Shown here: one piece after another, positions 22,757 to 34,825 of the stretch
How positions within the stretch are numbered: position 1 is the stretch's first letter
Layout: the number at the start of each line of letters is the position of its first letter
From: Chrysoporthe austroafricana
Lineage: Eukaryota > Ascomycota > Sordariomycetes > Diaporthales > Cryphonectriaceae
DNA length: 64,000 bases
Direction of reading: 5' to 3'
Assembly: GCA_001051155.2 (NCBI GenBank)
Contig: JYIP02000008.1
Coordinates: forward strand, 2,418,001 to 2,482,000
The notes under the pieces: generated by a model
What the model was told of the DNA's origin: nothing
What the model saw: only the letters and a program-made list of their open reading frames with translations
Database searches by the model: none
Program-made: the position numbers and the translations under genes

Positions 22757-24279
22757 CAGGCCTCGTCGTCGCATTACAATGTGGCACGAATGGCGGAGGA
22801 AGGCTAATCAGCGCGGTGACGTCGATCCACAGCGCCCGCCGGCCCTGGCCTCCAGATGACTCCCTCTCATACCATACCATCATGGACACCGGTCGTGATG
22901 AAAGTATCCATCGCATGAGGCCCACGCCGACGGCAATGACTCCCGAGCGAGATGACACTGCACATGCGATCTCGGCCAGTGGAGGCAGGTTGAACCCTCG
23001 GCGTTCTGCAGGCTCTGACCAAAAGAGATTGCAGGCTCTCAGCTTTCAACGATGTCCATCCTGCTAGTTGAGCTTCCTCCGGGGGATTTCCACCGGTGGA
23101 CGCCACGTCTAAGTGCGAGCCAGCGCCAGGTACACTCGGAGTACGTCCGTACATGGGACCGGTCTCGAAAGCACGTCACCGGCGGAAGTGCCGAGGGTGA
23201 CCCGCCTCATTTTCTCAATGCTACGTCAACCAGGTGATGCATGGGCGCAGTTGAGCGTTTTTGAGCTGCTCTCGCAGCCCAAGTGGCCACTCGCCGGACC
23301 GGACGTCTTTACCATGCAGCATCTTTGTTGCACAATGGACATGATTCCCCCGATCGAGAAACGGTGACGGGCAAAGAGACCATTCACTTGCAGCCACCTG
23401 CCGATTACCCAAATATCACTAATCCTGAGGCTCCGATAGCACAGGCCAAAGAGGGTCCGGTCCGGCGCCGCAGATGTCCAGCATATCCCTCATGTGCCCC
23501 CCAGCAGTGGCGTGTGGAATCATCACCCAGTCACACTGCTTGTGGCTTGCACGGCCCTGCGAGCCCCGCCTTTGCCCGCGTCGACAGGATGCCATCATAT
23601 GCACGAGCATGGCTCCTCTCCGATTAGATAATCAGCACTACTGCAGTACGAGGAGCCGTATGGCCGGGCCCGATCCCGGTGCCGGCACTGAGGCGGCTGG
23701 TCTCCCGCATAGTGGTGGATGTGGGCCGCACGCAGTATGGTTAACCGCACCGAGTAAGACGGCCCAAAGGCGAGAGAGAGATGGATCGTTCGAAACTCCT
23801 CCCCCCAAGGGGCTCTTCACCTCTTTTCTTCTTCAACCACACGACACACACCTCGCTTCCACCGATGAGATGACGCCCCCGCCCATACGGTGAATGTTTC
23901 CAGGGCGAAGAATCTGCAAACCTGCCTTTCCCAGTTTCAAGTAGCTCCCTAATAATTGCTCTGGGCATTGTGAGCCCAGAAGTCTCTCGCCCCCTCCGGC
24001 AGCGGTTTTCGACGAATTTGAGGTCACAACCCCAGTGCGCGCAGAGCGAGGGCTCGACAGACTCGAAGGCCAGCACTTCAGCTCCGGGACACGGCGTCGA
24101 CTCGGGGTTGGGCTTTAAATCTCTTCACGACACGACTTTGGCCGGATACCAGCAGCGAGCTCCGTACCTCACGAGGAATCACAAGCCTCGGACGAACTTC
24201 TTGGCCTAGTGCCTAGCTGCTCATTCCAACTAAGCGGACCGTGTCCGTCTCCTGTCAGCCCTCGCGCCGGACACCTGAG
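22757..24279. other. Long intergenic stretch before Zn2Cys6 gene
   Basis: 1.5 kb without a recognisable gene. It is plausibly promoter and 5' leader of the transcription factor gene. Short frames on both strands lack motifs and overlap each other. Confidence 0.4.
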
Positions 24280-27200
24280 ATGGACGACAAGGACCAGCAG
24301 TTACCTCCACCGACTTCTGGGTCGAATTCGCCAAATCCGACCAGTCCGGTCGAGTCTTTCGCCGACCACCTCCCACATGACTCTTCACATACCCATGCCA
24401 CAACCATTCACAATGGCCCTTCACCGCGGCCGCACACTCACCCTGCCTACCCTGGCGCGTCCGTGTATACACCGACAGACACTCCCTCCGACCGCTTGAA
24501 TCCTCGAAGCTGTGTGACCTGCCGGAGGAGAAAGGTCAGATGCGACAAGCACATGCCGTGCTCGAACTGTCGAAGAGCTCAGATCCCGTGTATCTTCCCC
24601 GCACCAGGCCGCGCGCCTCGCCGGCCGCGGCCGAAAGACCCAAATGCGCCACCTAAGCAGCCCTCCAGCGAGCGCGAGATCGAGTTGATGAAGCGATTGC
24701 GGAAGTTGGAGGGTATCGTTGAGGAATTGAGCGGCCAGATCGAGCTGGAGACGGCAAAAAACAACTCGAGCACGGGAAACTCTCCGGAGGCCGTGGCCAA
24801 CAGCGGAGGGGACTCGAATACCTCTAGCTCGGGAAATCGAATCGAGAGGGCGGACAGTGTCGCGGCTGGCAGCTCGCACAGCCAAGGCTCACCACTGGGG
24901 CTGAGTGAAGGCAGGCCATCTCCGTTCAACTTCAATGCCGGTTCGAACAATATGCTTCAGCGACAGGATAGCGTGAACAAGAAGTTCGGCAGGCTAGTCA
25001 TCAACGATCACGGCAAGACCAGATATGTCAGCAGCGTGTTTTGGTCCAAGATCACAGACGAGGTCAGTGCAGACGTTGCGCGACTGAACGTACTCTTCCG
25101 GGCTTGACAGGCGAAGCTAATCAGAGCAAAAGCTTAACGAGATACGAAACGAGACCCAACGGCTGACGGACGGGGAATCCGATGTTTCCGATGACGAGAG
25201 CGTTGCACCCACAGCCACAAACCGCACCGGCGGTGACCACCACGCATTTATCTTCGGGTACAGATCGGCCGACGTCGACCTTAGGTCGCTCCATCCTCTC
25301 CCGTCGCTGATACCCTACCTGTGGCAACTGTATCAGGAGAATGTGGATCCGATCGTTAAGGTGCTACACATCCCAACCGTTGATAAGCTAGTCAAGGAGA
25401 CGAGAAAGAATTTGGACAGCCTGAATCCCGCCAACGAGGCTCTCATGTTTGCGATATACTTCGCTGCTGTCACCTCGATAGACGAGGCAGATGTGAGCAT
25501 ACACGCGAACATTGGCCCTCTCGTGTGACCAACTGACAGCTCTAGGTGAAAATGAGTTTCGGCGTCGAGCGTGACGAGCTCATAAGCCAGTACAGGTTTG
25601 CTTTGGAGCAAGCCCTCGCCAAGGCCAACTTCATCACCACCTCAGAGTTGGTGGTACTTCAGGCCTTCATACTATTTCTTGTCCTTGTCAGGCGACACGA
25701 TGATACTAGGTTCTGTTGGACTCTGACGGGTCTCGCTGTTCGAATCGGCCAGTCTATGGGTCTCCATCGGGACGGATTGTATCTTCCCGGATTGACGCCC
25801 CTAGAAATTGAAATGCGGCGGCGGCTCTTCTGGGCTCTGTGCATTCTAGATCTTCGATCAGCAGAAGACCAGGGGACCGAACTTACGATTGCGGAAAAGA
25901 CGTTCGACACTGAACTCCCGCTCAACATCAACGACTCCGACCTCACAGACGAGCTTCAAGAACTGCCCCGACCACGACAGGGCGCGACGGATATGACATT
26001 CTCCCTCATACGATACGAAGTTTGCGCCGCTTCGCGGCGTTTGTTTGTTGTTTCTTCCGCCTCACCTGTGCAGTGTCCCCGAGACGTCGCCATCTCAATG
26101 GAGGAACGTGAGAGCATGGTAAGATCGATTTACCAGAACGTCGAAGAGAAGTACTTCAAGGACGCCTCCACGTCATGTAACGCCCAGCTTTGGACAGCCG
26201 CGAACATCGCGCGCGTCATTGTTGCCAAGATGACTCTGGTCATCTATCAACCAGTGCTCTTACCCGGTGCTGACGGCCAGATACTATCCGACGAAATCCG
26301 AGAACGCATCTTCACCGCTGCTACCGAGATCTTCGAGTATAACCACCAGTTGAACTCGGATCCGAGGTCGAGACAGTGGAAATGGCTCTTCCAGACATAT
26401 ACACAGTGGCACGCAGTTGCTTACGTCCTCATGGAGATTGCTCGCCGCCCCTGGAGTGCCGGAGTGGAGCGCGCCTGGGCAGCTCTCAATTCCATCTTCG
26501 CCAACCCGTCACCAGACGATCTGGACCGCATCGCTGGGCACCAGTCGGTGTGGCTGCCGCTCAAGAAGATCTACCTCAAGGCCAAGAAGCATCGCGACGC
26601 GGAGATCGCGAGGCTCAAGGCCGACCCCGACGCGGCACAGCAGCTCGAGATCCAGGAGCGGAGCAAAGCGCCAGTCCCACTCAGCTTTGCGGCCATGCCC
26701 GGGTCCGTCAAGAGCGCGATCGCGCTCGAGCGCTGGCGGAAATTGGTCGACGCGCCCCCCTTACCGCCAGAGCTGCAGAACCAACAGCCGCAGCCTTTCA
26801 CCGCGGCGCAGTTCTCACAAAAGGGCACAGGCCCTAGGACAGAAGAATTACCGGCAAACAGCATAGAAGCAAGGGGCCCAGCCCAAATGCCCGACCTGCA
26901 GGATCCGCGGATGATGAGCCTCGTGGAGGATACCATGAACCGCCCACATTTCTCGCCCGAAACCATGTGGCCGATCGCCTTCGCGCCCGGGCACCAGGAC
27001 ATCGCGCGAGCGGCGACAAGCATCGTCGGGTTCCCGTTCATGAGCGGCAGCGGCGATATCCCGCGGCAGGACGCCACTCTCGCCAACTTCGCCAACACTA
27101 ATACCAACACCAACACCAACCCACGCCCCAGTGCCCCTGCGACCACTATGGCGACGGGTTCTGGTATGCAGGCTACGCCGCTCCTCGACGCGCTCAAGAT

Positions 27201-27492
27201 CGAGGGGAACCTCCCGCCGTGGATGTGGAACGACACGCCCGGCTCGAGCACGTTCGGGACCACGCCGTCCGCGAACGAGAGCAACGGCGGCACGTTGAGC
27301 ACAACGACCCCGGGCGGCGCGCAGGCCTCAGCCTCGTTCGGCTTTCCGCTTGTCGGCGCGCAGGGCGATGGACTGCACCCGGAGGATATGGACATGGATA
27401 TGAACGACGATTTCAACTGGGCAGATTGGGGCCAGACACTGATGGAGAACGGGGGAAATATGGGTGGCGTATGGAGTGCGCATGGAATATAG
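24280..27492 (+). CDS. Zn2Cys6 fungal-specific transcription factor
   Basis: Three exons: 24280-25062, 25133-25492 and 25546-27492. Both introns are phase 0, giving 1029 aa. The DNA-binding domain is a perfect Zn2Cys6 cluster at Cys78, 81, 88, 94, 97 and 104 (spacing 2-6-5-2-6). A basic linker and a short coiled coil (about 126-150, EREIELMKRLRKLEGIVEEL) follow, so a dimer is likely. The fungal_trans regulatory domain spans roughly 280-640 with typical text such as GLAVRIGQSMGLHRDG and EMRRRLFWALCILD. The C-terminal 250 residues are Pro/Asn/Gly-rich with an acidic, aromatic end (MDMDMNDDFNWADWG), a likely activation domain. A short TN dipeptide run lies near residue 895. I cannot name the target pathway. 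The gene 3' of it encodes a 2-hydroxyacid dehydrogenase, but no link is shown. Confidence 0.93.
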
Positions 27493-28123
27493 AGGTCTTC
27501 GAGACCATTGGATTGCGGGCTTGGAACACATGGGATTTCATCTGGTGCATTTGGGGTTGGAGTCCTGTTACTAATGAGCGCATGTGTCCTTTCTTGATTT
27601 TGTTTCAGGGCAGAGGTGCCACGGTCGTCCGTAGCCGCTCGCTGGGTTCAGGTGGACGATTCCGCTCCTCTTGTCACGCTATCTCAGATCCACCTACAGC
27701 GCTTATCCGGGTCAGTGTCTGCCTGACGAGCCTGCTTGGAGATGGATAGGCCTGTTTCGCTGTACAGAGCTCACACGTTTTACGAAATCTGATACCCTTG
27801 TCTTTTCCCAGTACAGCACCTATGACATAAAGAGAAACTTCACGGCTCGCGTGCAGCTCTACGGTTTGTGGGGCTGCCGGGGATTGGCAGATCCGGGAGG
27901 CTATTCCGAGGCGCCAAATCCACTCATGCGGGGGAGGATTGACGACATTATCAAGCCGACGCCGGTGTCGCTTCAAGGGGTGACTCCCATCACCCTCCTC
28001 AGCGGGAGACATACAAGAGATGTCATCCTGTGAACTTTTACACCAACGGCTGTGGTCTCAAAAAGCCTCTCTGCCTCTCTCTCCCACATAGGAAAACCAA
28101 TCTAGTTTCCTCAACACGCAAAG
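27493..28123. other. Intergenic
   Basis: 0.63 kb between two co-directional genes. No motif seen. It should hold the terminator of the regulator gene and the promoter of the dehydrogenase gene. Confidence 0.4.
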
Positions 28124-29225
28124 ATGGCTAGCCCTATCAAGATCGCCGTCCTCGACGACTACCTAGGCTTCGCGGAGCCCATCTTCCAGAAGCTCGACCA
28201 GAGCAAGTACCAAGTGACCATCTTCCGCGATACTCTCCTCCCATACAACCACCCAGATACGCCTGAGGATGAGAAAGACAAGCTCGCCGCCCGGCTCGAG
28301 CCCTTCACTATCATCTGTACTGCCCCCTCCGGAAAAAGAATTATCCCGCGATATGTGCCAGCTAACATCTTCACCAGGCACGATGAGGGAGCGCACCCCC
28401 TTCCCCCGCCCGCTCATCGCCCGGCTTCCCAACCTGAAGCTACTCCTCACCACGGGCCTGCGGAACAACGGGCTGGACCTCGCCGCCTTCAAGGACCAGG
28501 GCGTGCCGGTGGCGGGGGTCAAGTCGTCCGGCGACAGCACGACGCAGCACTGCGTGGCGATGATCCTCGCCCTCGCGCGCAACCTGCTCGCCGACGACGC
28601 GTCCGTCAAGGCCGGCGGCTGGCAGTCCGGGGTCGCGGTGCCGCTCGCGGGCCGCACGCTCGGGGTGCTGGGGCTGGGGCGGCTCGGGGGGGCGGTGGGG
28701 CGGATCATGAGCACGGCGTTCGGCATGCGCGTGATCGCATGGAGCCCGAACCTCACTCAGGCGCGGGCGGACGAGCAGGCGCTCGCCGCGGGGCTGCCGG
28801 CGGGGACATTCGCAGTCGTCAGCCGGGAGGAGCTGTTCGCAAAGTCGGACGTGCTGAGCGTGCACGTCGTGCTCTCGGACCGGTCGCGGGGGCTGGTCAC
28901 CGGCAGCGACCTGGCGCTGATGAAGAGCGACGCTATCTTCGTCAACACGAGCCGGGGGCCGATCGTCGTTGACAAGGACCTGCAGGACGTACTGGGGCAG
29001 GGCAAGATCAGGGCGGCGGGCATCGACGTCTTCGACATCGAGCCGCTGCCGGCGGACAGCCAGTGGAGGACGACGAGGTGGGGCGAGGACGGGCGGTCCC
29101 AGGTGCTGCTGACGCCACACACTGGCTATGCCGAGAAGGACATCTTCACGGCTTGGTATGAGAGCCAGGTGAAGAATATCGTCAGGTGGGGAAAGGGGGA
29201 GGAGCTGGATGGGCTTATGAACTAA
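28124..29225 (+). CDS. D-isomer-specific 2-hydroxyacid dehydrogenase
   Basis: Exons 28124-28316 and 28378-29225, with a 61-nt intron (branch GCTAAC, acceptor CACCAG) splitting Cys65. The product is 346 aa. The family reduces 2-keto acids to D-2-hydroxyacids with NAD(P)H. The N-terminal half belongs to the flavodoxin-like catalytic domain. The Rossmann motif is GLGRLG (163-168). The catalytic triad fits the family: Arg257 (NTSRGP), Glu286 (DVFDIEP) and His312 (TPHTGY). The order and spacing resemble D-3-phosphoglycerate-dehydrogenase-like fungal proteins, but there is no ACT domain, so serine synthesis is not implied. The intron contains in-frame codons without a stop, so unspliced reading is possible only in a different frame. 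No targeting signal. Confidence 0.92.
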
Positions 29226-29845
29226 CGATGATTATGTAGCACGTCGTGGTGGTGAGGCCATCTCCTAGCTGAGAGCACGTTGACCTCTCCGAGGCATTCA
29301 CACTGCTCAGCCATTCACTTAGACATTCTCATGACCAAGCCTCCTGGCATGTCTGACAATGCTGTTTGAGGGATCGTGCACTCTCTCGTGGTCACAGATC
29401 ACTTGGAGAAAGACCAAAGTGTGCTGTAGGAGACAAGGGCAGCCTCAGCGTCCACCAAGAAAAGATTGGCTGGTCACCCAGTGGGACGATGTCGGTTATC
29501 CTATAGGATGATATGTCGCAGGACAATGCTCGAAGGGCGGTCGAGGTTTGGATCGGCCTTGAACTGTGATGTGATGTGGTACAAGGGCAGTTGGGATGGG
29601 GTGGAGGGTTGTTATCATACTTAGGTCTTCGCTTGGGCCTTCGCTTGGGCTGCAGGCCAGCGCAATCTATCTCCTACCCTCCAACCTCCACCTTCCCACC
29701 CTCAACCACCTCCCAACAGAATCACCAGTCACTCAGACTGCTGTCCCACCCATAGACAGCCATAGCCAGATGCTCTCAGCAAATCGAGTATTGCACAGTA
29801 TCTCCAACAGGTATTCAGAGCACTTGCGCCGCTGCCACGCCAGAC
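29226..29845. promoter_or_regulatory. Intergenic and 5' flank of dsRBD gene
   Basis: 0.6 kb with a two-copy CTTCGCTTGGGC repeat around 29627-29650 and a C-rich pyrimidine stretch at 29660-29760 just upstream of the next gene. No coding motif. Confidence 0.4.
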
Positions 29846-30857
29846 ATGAACAAGAAGGAGGACGCGGAGCAGGGCGAGGCGCGTCTCAAGCTGGAGCTGG
29901 GCGAGGACACCTCTGGTAAGTACCACGCCTCACTCAAGCCACCTCGACACCATATTTTGTTGCAGCATCGTCAAGCTGACGCTGCTGCCCCAAGATGTCC
30001 TGCCGCCGTTCCCTCGATATCCTGTCCAGCCGCCAGGTGTGCCTTTCTCCAGCGATGCCCCCTTTCTCGCCTACACGACCCCTCAGCAGCGGTTCGCAGC
30101 CATGCTCCTCCAGCACACCGTCGTCAGCCCCCAGAGGGGCGCGCCTCTGGGTCTGGTGAGCCCCCAGCAGCCGGACGTCCAGCCTGCCCCGGTCCCCAGC
30201 CCCTTCGTGCAGCCTCGTCCTGGCCCTGCTGTACCCGCGCCCAAGCCCGACCACAGCGCGACGCGCCCGGCGGGCGCTGGCAGCGGCCGCCCTGGCCCGT
30301 GGCCGCCCGACCGTAACGCCTCCCCCAGCATCTGGCTGTCCTACGAGTGCCAGCGCCGCCGCTTCAACCCGGAGTTCCGCATCTTCCAGGACAAGAACGG
30401 CCGCTTCCGGTGCGACATCATCCTGCAGGGGCTCGTCATCGAGGGAAACCGCACGTTCGACGACACCCGGTCCGCGAAGAACGCCACGGCCGCTAAAGCA
30501 CGTAAGGTTGTACGGCAGTGGCCTCTTGACGGCCCTCCCGCGCCCGCTGCCGCCGGCGGGCACCTGGGGGGCGCACTGGCCGGCCGCGAGGCTGGCGATC
30601 CTGTGCGCCGCGGCAGGGGAGGAGGGGGCGACACCGAGGGCACATCCCACTCAGAGCCCGGTTCTAGCTCGGGTGTGGACATGAGCGACCCCCTCCAGGC
30701 ACGTGCCTTTGTGGAGGGCTTCCGAATGGGACAGCTGGCCGCCACGCGGGATGGCGGCCGGGATACTCGAAACGGCCAGAAGAAGTTTCGGTATTCCCGA
30801 TCGCGATCTCGTTCGCAGAGCCCGAAGCGACGCCGCCACGACTATCCGATGCCCTGA
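29846..30857 (+). CDS. Double-stranded RNA-binding domain protein
   Basis: Exon 2 (29966-30857) is secure. Exon 1 is probably 29846-29919, using the weak donor GTACCA, because this alone keeps frame with the ATG and gives LGEDTSGN-IVKLTLLPQDVLPP. The stronger overlapping donor GTAAGT at 29916 shifts into a TGA after four codons. The product is 321 aa. Residues about 26-145 are Pro/Gln-rich. Residues 147-211 match a dsRNA-binding fold: LSYECQRRRFNPEF, GRFRCDIILQGLVI, then the basic helix SAKNATAAKARKVV (compare KKxAKxxAA). The tail is RS-rich with a basic nuclear-localisation-like end (SPKRRRHD). A role in RNA binding, perhaps in silencing or RNA processing, is inference. No RNase III or helicase domain is attached. 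Confidence 0.75.
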
Positions 30858-31031
30858 TCGCGGGTACAGATTTCCGTTGAGGAGGCAGGTGAGAGGAGCC
30901 GTCTCGGCACCACCATGGTCACTGTCGTGGCCCCTGCCTGCCCTCCACCGATAGGTACCTCCATGGGCCGCGAGAAGGCTATGGTCTTCTATCCAATAAT
31001 GCTTACGACTGACGGGAGGAATCATCCGAAG

Positions 31032-31078
31032 AAAAAAAAAAAAAAAAAAAAAAAAAGGNAAAAAAAAAAAAAAAAAAA
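31032..31078. repeat. Poly-A tract containing an unresolved base
   Basis: About 45 adenines interrupted only by GG and one N (31059). The N inside a homopolymer is typical of a forced contig join or low-quality base calls. The length is unreliable. Confidence 0.9.
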
Positions 31079-31627
31079 GAAAGACGGCGGGTAGGGTATG
31101 GTCTTCGGTATAGCTGATAGCTCATTGTGGCTGATGGGGTCACTTTTCACGTGATTAGGCTAATGAATAAAGCCAAGACTTCTTCATGTATGGCATACCT
31201 AGGTACCTCTCTTCCCGGGTCTGAGCAGTGAGTAGTCGAATTTTCTTCCAGGGGATTTCTTATCGGCGTTCATCTTGTGGTGTTCCTCTTCTCCGAGTAG
31301 TAATATTGAGTCCCATGGAGTAACCAGTGTGCCTCCCTTTGGACTTCCTTTTAAACACATGGCCAGGGGTCTCAATTCAGTCTCACATCATAGTAGGAAA
31401 AGATCAAGAGAGAGAGGACAAACTAACTCTCAGTGGTAGCAACCTTCGGTTGCAAGACCTATCTCTGATTCTTTGTGCAAGCACTTGCGATCCGAACGAC
31501 TCGATCATGTAGTAGGGAGTCTGTATCGTGACCCATTCTGACACCCAGAGGTTCTGAGATAGATTTAGAAACGAATCTAAGCCTGGAAGAGCCTCAACCA
31601 AGTAAATTCGACGATACACATCTTGGA

Positions 31628-31653
31628 TTGAGGCTTGAGGCTTGAGGCTTGAG
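31628..31653 (+). repeat. TTGAGGC heptanucleotide repeat
   Basis: Three perfect TTGAGGC units plus a partial fourth, in AT-rich non-coding DNA. Confidence 0.85.
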
Positions 31654-32387
31654 CCACCGACCCAAAGCATAATTATTTCAAGTGATTGTAAGTCGGAAAC
31701 TGACAATGAAATAACAGTAGACTGTGATTGTGACTCGTGGCATGCCAATGCCAATGTTCAGGACCATTGGTCTGTTCCTGCAGGCAAATAAGCTGATATA
31801 ATTATTTCATCAGCCAGATACTTTTACACAAGCACTTGAGCCCCTTGTATACCTAGGAACCAAGCCTCGAGGTTGATCAGGCATTGAAATAGCCCAAGTT
31901 TATTCTAGCCAATTCGTACTTTCCAAGCCCTGTTTTCCAAGGGTATTTTAATTGTGGTAGCAAGAAGGTCAGTTTCTTACGTTCCCGAACTCTGCAGGCA
32001 AATTAGCTGAGGCATTGAGAGGTTCCGGATTCTAAGAAATTAAAGTGGGGAAAACCACTTGCCCACGCTTGGGAATACTTAGCGGGCCGCCAAGGGATGA
32101 AGATCGATCTACAGCTCTATGACGCAGGTACCCAAGATCGGAGCGATCTGGGGGAGACGGTACCAGGCCTTTTGCGTGGCTTCGGCCCAGGATATTGGAA
32201 TAAATCCGCAGGGCTGGTGAGCTGCGGTGAAAGGTAAGTCTTCTGTGGGTGTCCCAGCTTTCTCCTCTCACCCCGTGTCTCGTCCACACTCATGCGCGTC
32301 TCGTGCATGTGTCTTCTGCGCAGTTTCTCCCCATCGCCTCACTCAGCGAGGGCCGGAAGGGCGCTCCTATCTTACCAAGTCGCCAAC

Positions 32388-34317
32388 ATGTCTTCCAAGC
32401 GCAAGGCCCCGCCAGTCAATGGCGCTGCGTCCAAGAAGGCGAAGACCGCCTCCCTCACCGAGCCCCATCCCTTCCACAAGGAGGCCGAGGAACATGGCAT
32501 CGTGCTGCGGAAGTACTATCCCCACGAGATGAGCAATGACCGCGCCCTGGCGTACAACGATAATAAGCTGCCGCGGCCCATCGAGCAGCTACAGGCTGCC
32601 CAGCACGAGACGGCCGCAGCTCGCAGAGAGGCCCAGGTCGGCGACGCCGTCGTGCACTGGTTCAAGATGGACCTGCGAACGGCGGACAACACGGCGCTGT
32701 CTATGGCCTCCGCGAAGGCGAAGGAGGCCGGCGTGCCACTCATCGGGTTGTTTGTTGTCAGCCCGCAGGACTGGGAGGCGCACTTGACTGCACCTATCCG
32801 CATCGACTTTACCATGCGGACGCTCGAGGTGCTGAGGGCGGATCTGGAGAAGCTGGATATTCCATTGCATATCGAGACGGTGGAGAGGCGTAAGGACGTC
32901 CCGGCGAGGATCGCGAGCCTGATGGAGGAGTGGGGCGCGAACCACCTGTTTGCCAACATGGAGTACGAGGTTGATGAGCTGCGGCGCGAGGCGGATATCG
33001 TGAGGTTGCTAGCGGAGAAGGGCATGGCGTTCGAGGTCGTCCATGACACGTGCGTGGTGCCGCCGAGCAAGCTGGTGACCGGCGCGGGAAGACAGTACGC
33101 CGTCTATTCTCCTTGGTTCCGGTCCTGGGTTGCGTATATTCACAAGAACCTGGACTTGCTAGAGGAGTTTGACGCACCGGCGCGAAACCCTGAAGCGGCG
33201 CGCGAAAAGTTTGGGAAGCTGTTTGGCAGCGACATACCGGAGGCGCCGGCGAACAAGAGGCTCTCGGCGGAGGTTGGAAAGAGGTATCACGCTCTCTGGC
33301 CGGCTGGAGAGCACGAGGCTCAGAGGCGGCTTAGCAAGTTCTGCGAAGAGAAGATCGGCTCGTATGGTGCAAAACGCAACTTTCCGGCGGACAACGGCAC
33401 TTCGTCGCTTTCGGTACATCTCGCCAGCGGCACCCTCAGCGCGAGGGCGTGTATCAGGGCGGCGAGGGAGGCGAATTCGACGAAGAAGCTGGACGGTGGC
33501 AGTCAGGGAACCCAGACGTGGATCAGCGAGGTGGCGTGGCGAGATTTCTATAAGCATGTCCTGGTGAATTGGCCATACGTCTGGTAAGTTGCGGATCTGT
33601 TGCGGCTAAGAGAGGCGTCTGGGCCCCGAGGTATGCGAGATGAAGCTGACGACATGACACAGCATGAACAAGCCCTTCAAGCCTGAATACTCCAACATCG
33701 AGTGGTCTTACGACAAAGAGCACTTCAAGGCCTGGGCCCAAGGGCAGACAGGCTTCCCCATCGTTGATGCCGCCAGTAAGTAGCCGTCTCGCTGACAGAA
33801 ATTCTCCTCCCGTAGCATCTCGCTACACCTCATTCTAGAAGCCCCCCACCTGCAGAACAAGCACTGATAGTGAGATGTTGAAGTGAGACAAGTGCAGCAC
33901 ATGGGCTGGATGCACAACCGCTGCAGGATGATTGTGGCCTCCTTCCTCTGCAAGGACCTGCTCCTCGACTGGCGCATGGGCGAGCGGTTCTTCATGGAGA
34001 ACCTCATCGACGGCGACTTCGCCTCTAACAACGGCGGGTGGGGCTTCTCTGCGTCAGTCGGCGTGGACCCCCAGCCGTACTTCCGGGTGTTCAACCCGCT
34101 GCTGCAGAGCGAGAAGTTCGACGCGGACGGGGAGTACATCCGCAAGTGGATCCCCGAGCTGAAGGAGGTCAAGGGCAAGGCCATACACGATCCGTATGGG
34201 CGGGGAGCGGCGGCGATAGCGCAGAAGGGGGGCTACCCGAAGGCGATTGTCGAGCACAAGGGCTGTCGAGAGAGGGCGCTGGCGGCGTACAAAAAGGGCA
34301 TCGCCGCTGACATGTAG
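32388..34317 (+). CDS. phr1: Class I CPD photolyase
   Basis: Exons 32388-33583, 33663-33775 and 33884-34317. Both introns begin GTAAGT, and the joined frame gives 580 aa. The enzyme repairs UV-induced cyclobutane pyrimidine dimers using blue light. A Lys/Arg-rich N-terminus (SSKRKAPP...SKKAKTA) looks like a nuclear or mitochondrial targeting extension, as in other fungal photolyases. The antenna domain starts near VVHWFKMDLRTADNTAL. The FAD domain has TSSLSVHLASGTLSAR, WISEVAWRDFYKHVLV, GFPIVDAAMRQ and HNRCRMIVASFLCKDL, then the signature NNGGWGFSASVGVDPQPYF. These are class I CPD features rather than cryptochrome or class II. Expression is light-induced in related fungi; nothing in the sequence proves it here. 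Confidence 0.96.
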
Positions 34318-34404
34318 GCGTTGCTTGAGACGCCAAGCGCATCAAGAGCCATCACAGTCTACTGTGACTGCGACTAGGTGCGGGCGCACTTCAACAGGGG
34401 CAAG

Positions 34405-34825
34405 ATGGTTGTTGAGTTCACTATCCATCGAGGCGACAGCTCTAGCTGGAAGTCAGGCGCAGTCGAGGAGGAGATCTTTCGGCGCCTTAACAACGCCTAT
34501 ATGCACGTCCAGCCCCTCGAAGAGCTCGGTTTCATCGACCGCTTCTTACACCAGCACAGTCACCTGGTGGTGAGTAGAACACGTCGAAAGCTCCCCGAGA
34601 TGGCGCTGACGTCAACATCAGTACGACGCGTCCAGCCTCATCGCTGGGATCACAATGGGATGGTGGCCCATCTGCATGGATGACGATAGGAGATACCGCC
34701 GTTTTCACTATGCTGTGGAGTCCATCTGTGAGGTTGGGGGTGGAGCCAAAGACGGACGGTGTAGCAGCACGTGTAAAGAGGGCGACTGCATACGCCGGTG
34801 CACAGGTTACCACAGCCGACGATGA
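34405..34825 (+). CDS. Small two-exon Cys-rich protein, unrecognised
   Basis: Exons 34405-34569 and 34622-34825 join in phase 0 to 122 aa. The 52-nt intron is textbook: GTGAGT donor, GCTGAC branch site and CAG acceptor. Exon 1 encodes a helical-looking stretch (AVEEEIFRRLNNAYMHVQPL). Exon 2 begins YDASSLIAGITMGWWPICMDD and ends in a segment with five cysteines in about 30 residues. There is no signal peptide from this ATG. The frame is open further upstream to an acceptor-like CTAG at 34377, so an earlier exon could exist. It lies only 88 bp after the photolyase stop, so it might instead be a remnant of a once larger gene. No family recognised. Confidence 0.4.

Larger units (their letters stand above)
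30858..32387. other. AT-rich intergenic DNA upstream of photolyase
   Basis: 1.5 kb, AT-rich from about 31080 to 32050, with no gene. It contains a poly-A run broken by an N (31032-31078) and a TTGAGGC tandem repeat. The last 350 bp would carry the photolyase promoter. I could not assign specific light-response elements. Confidence 0.5.
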
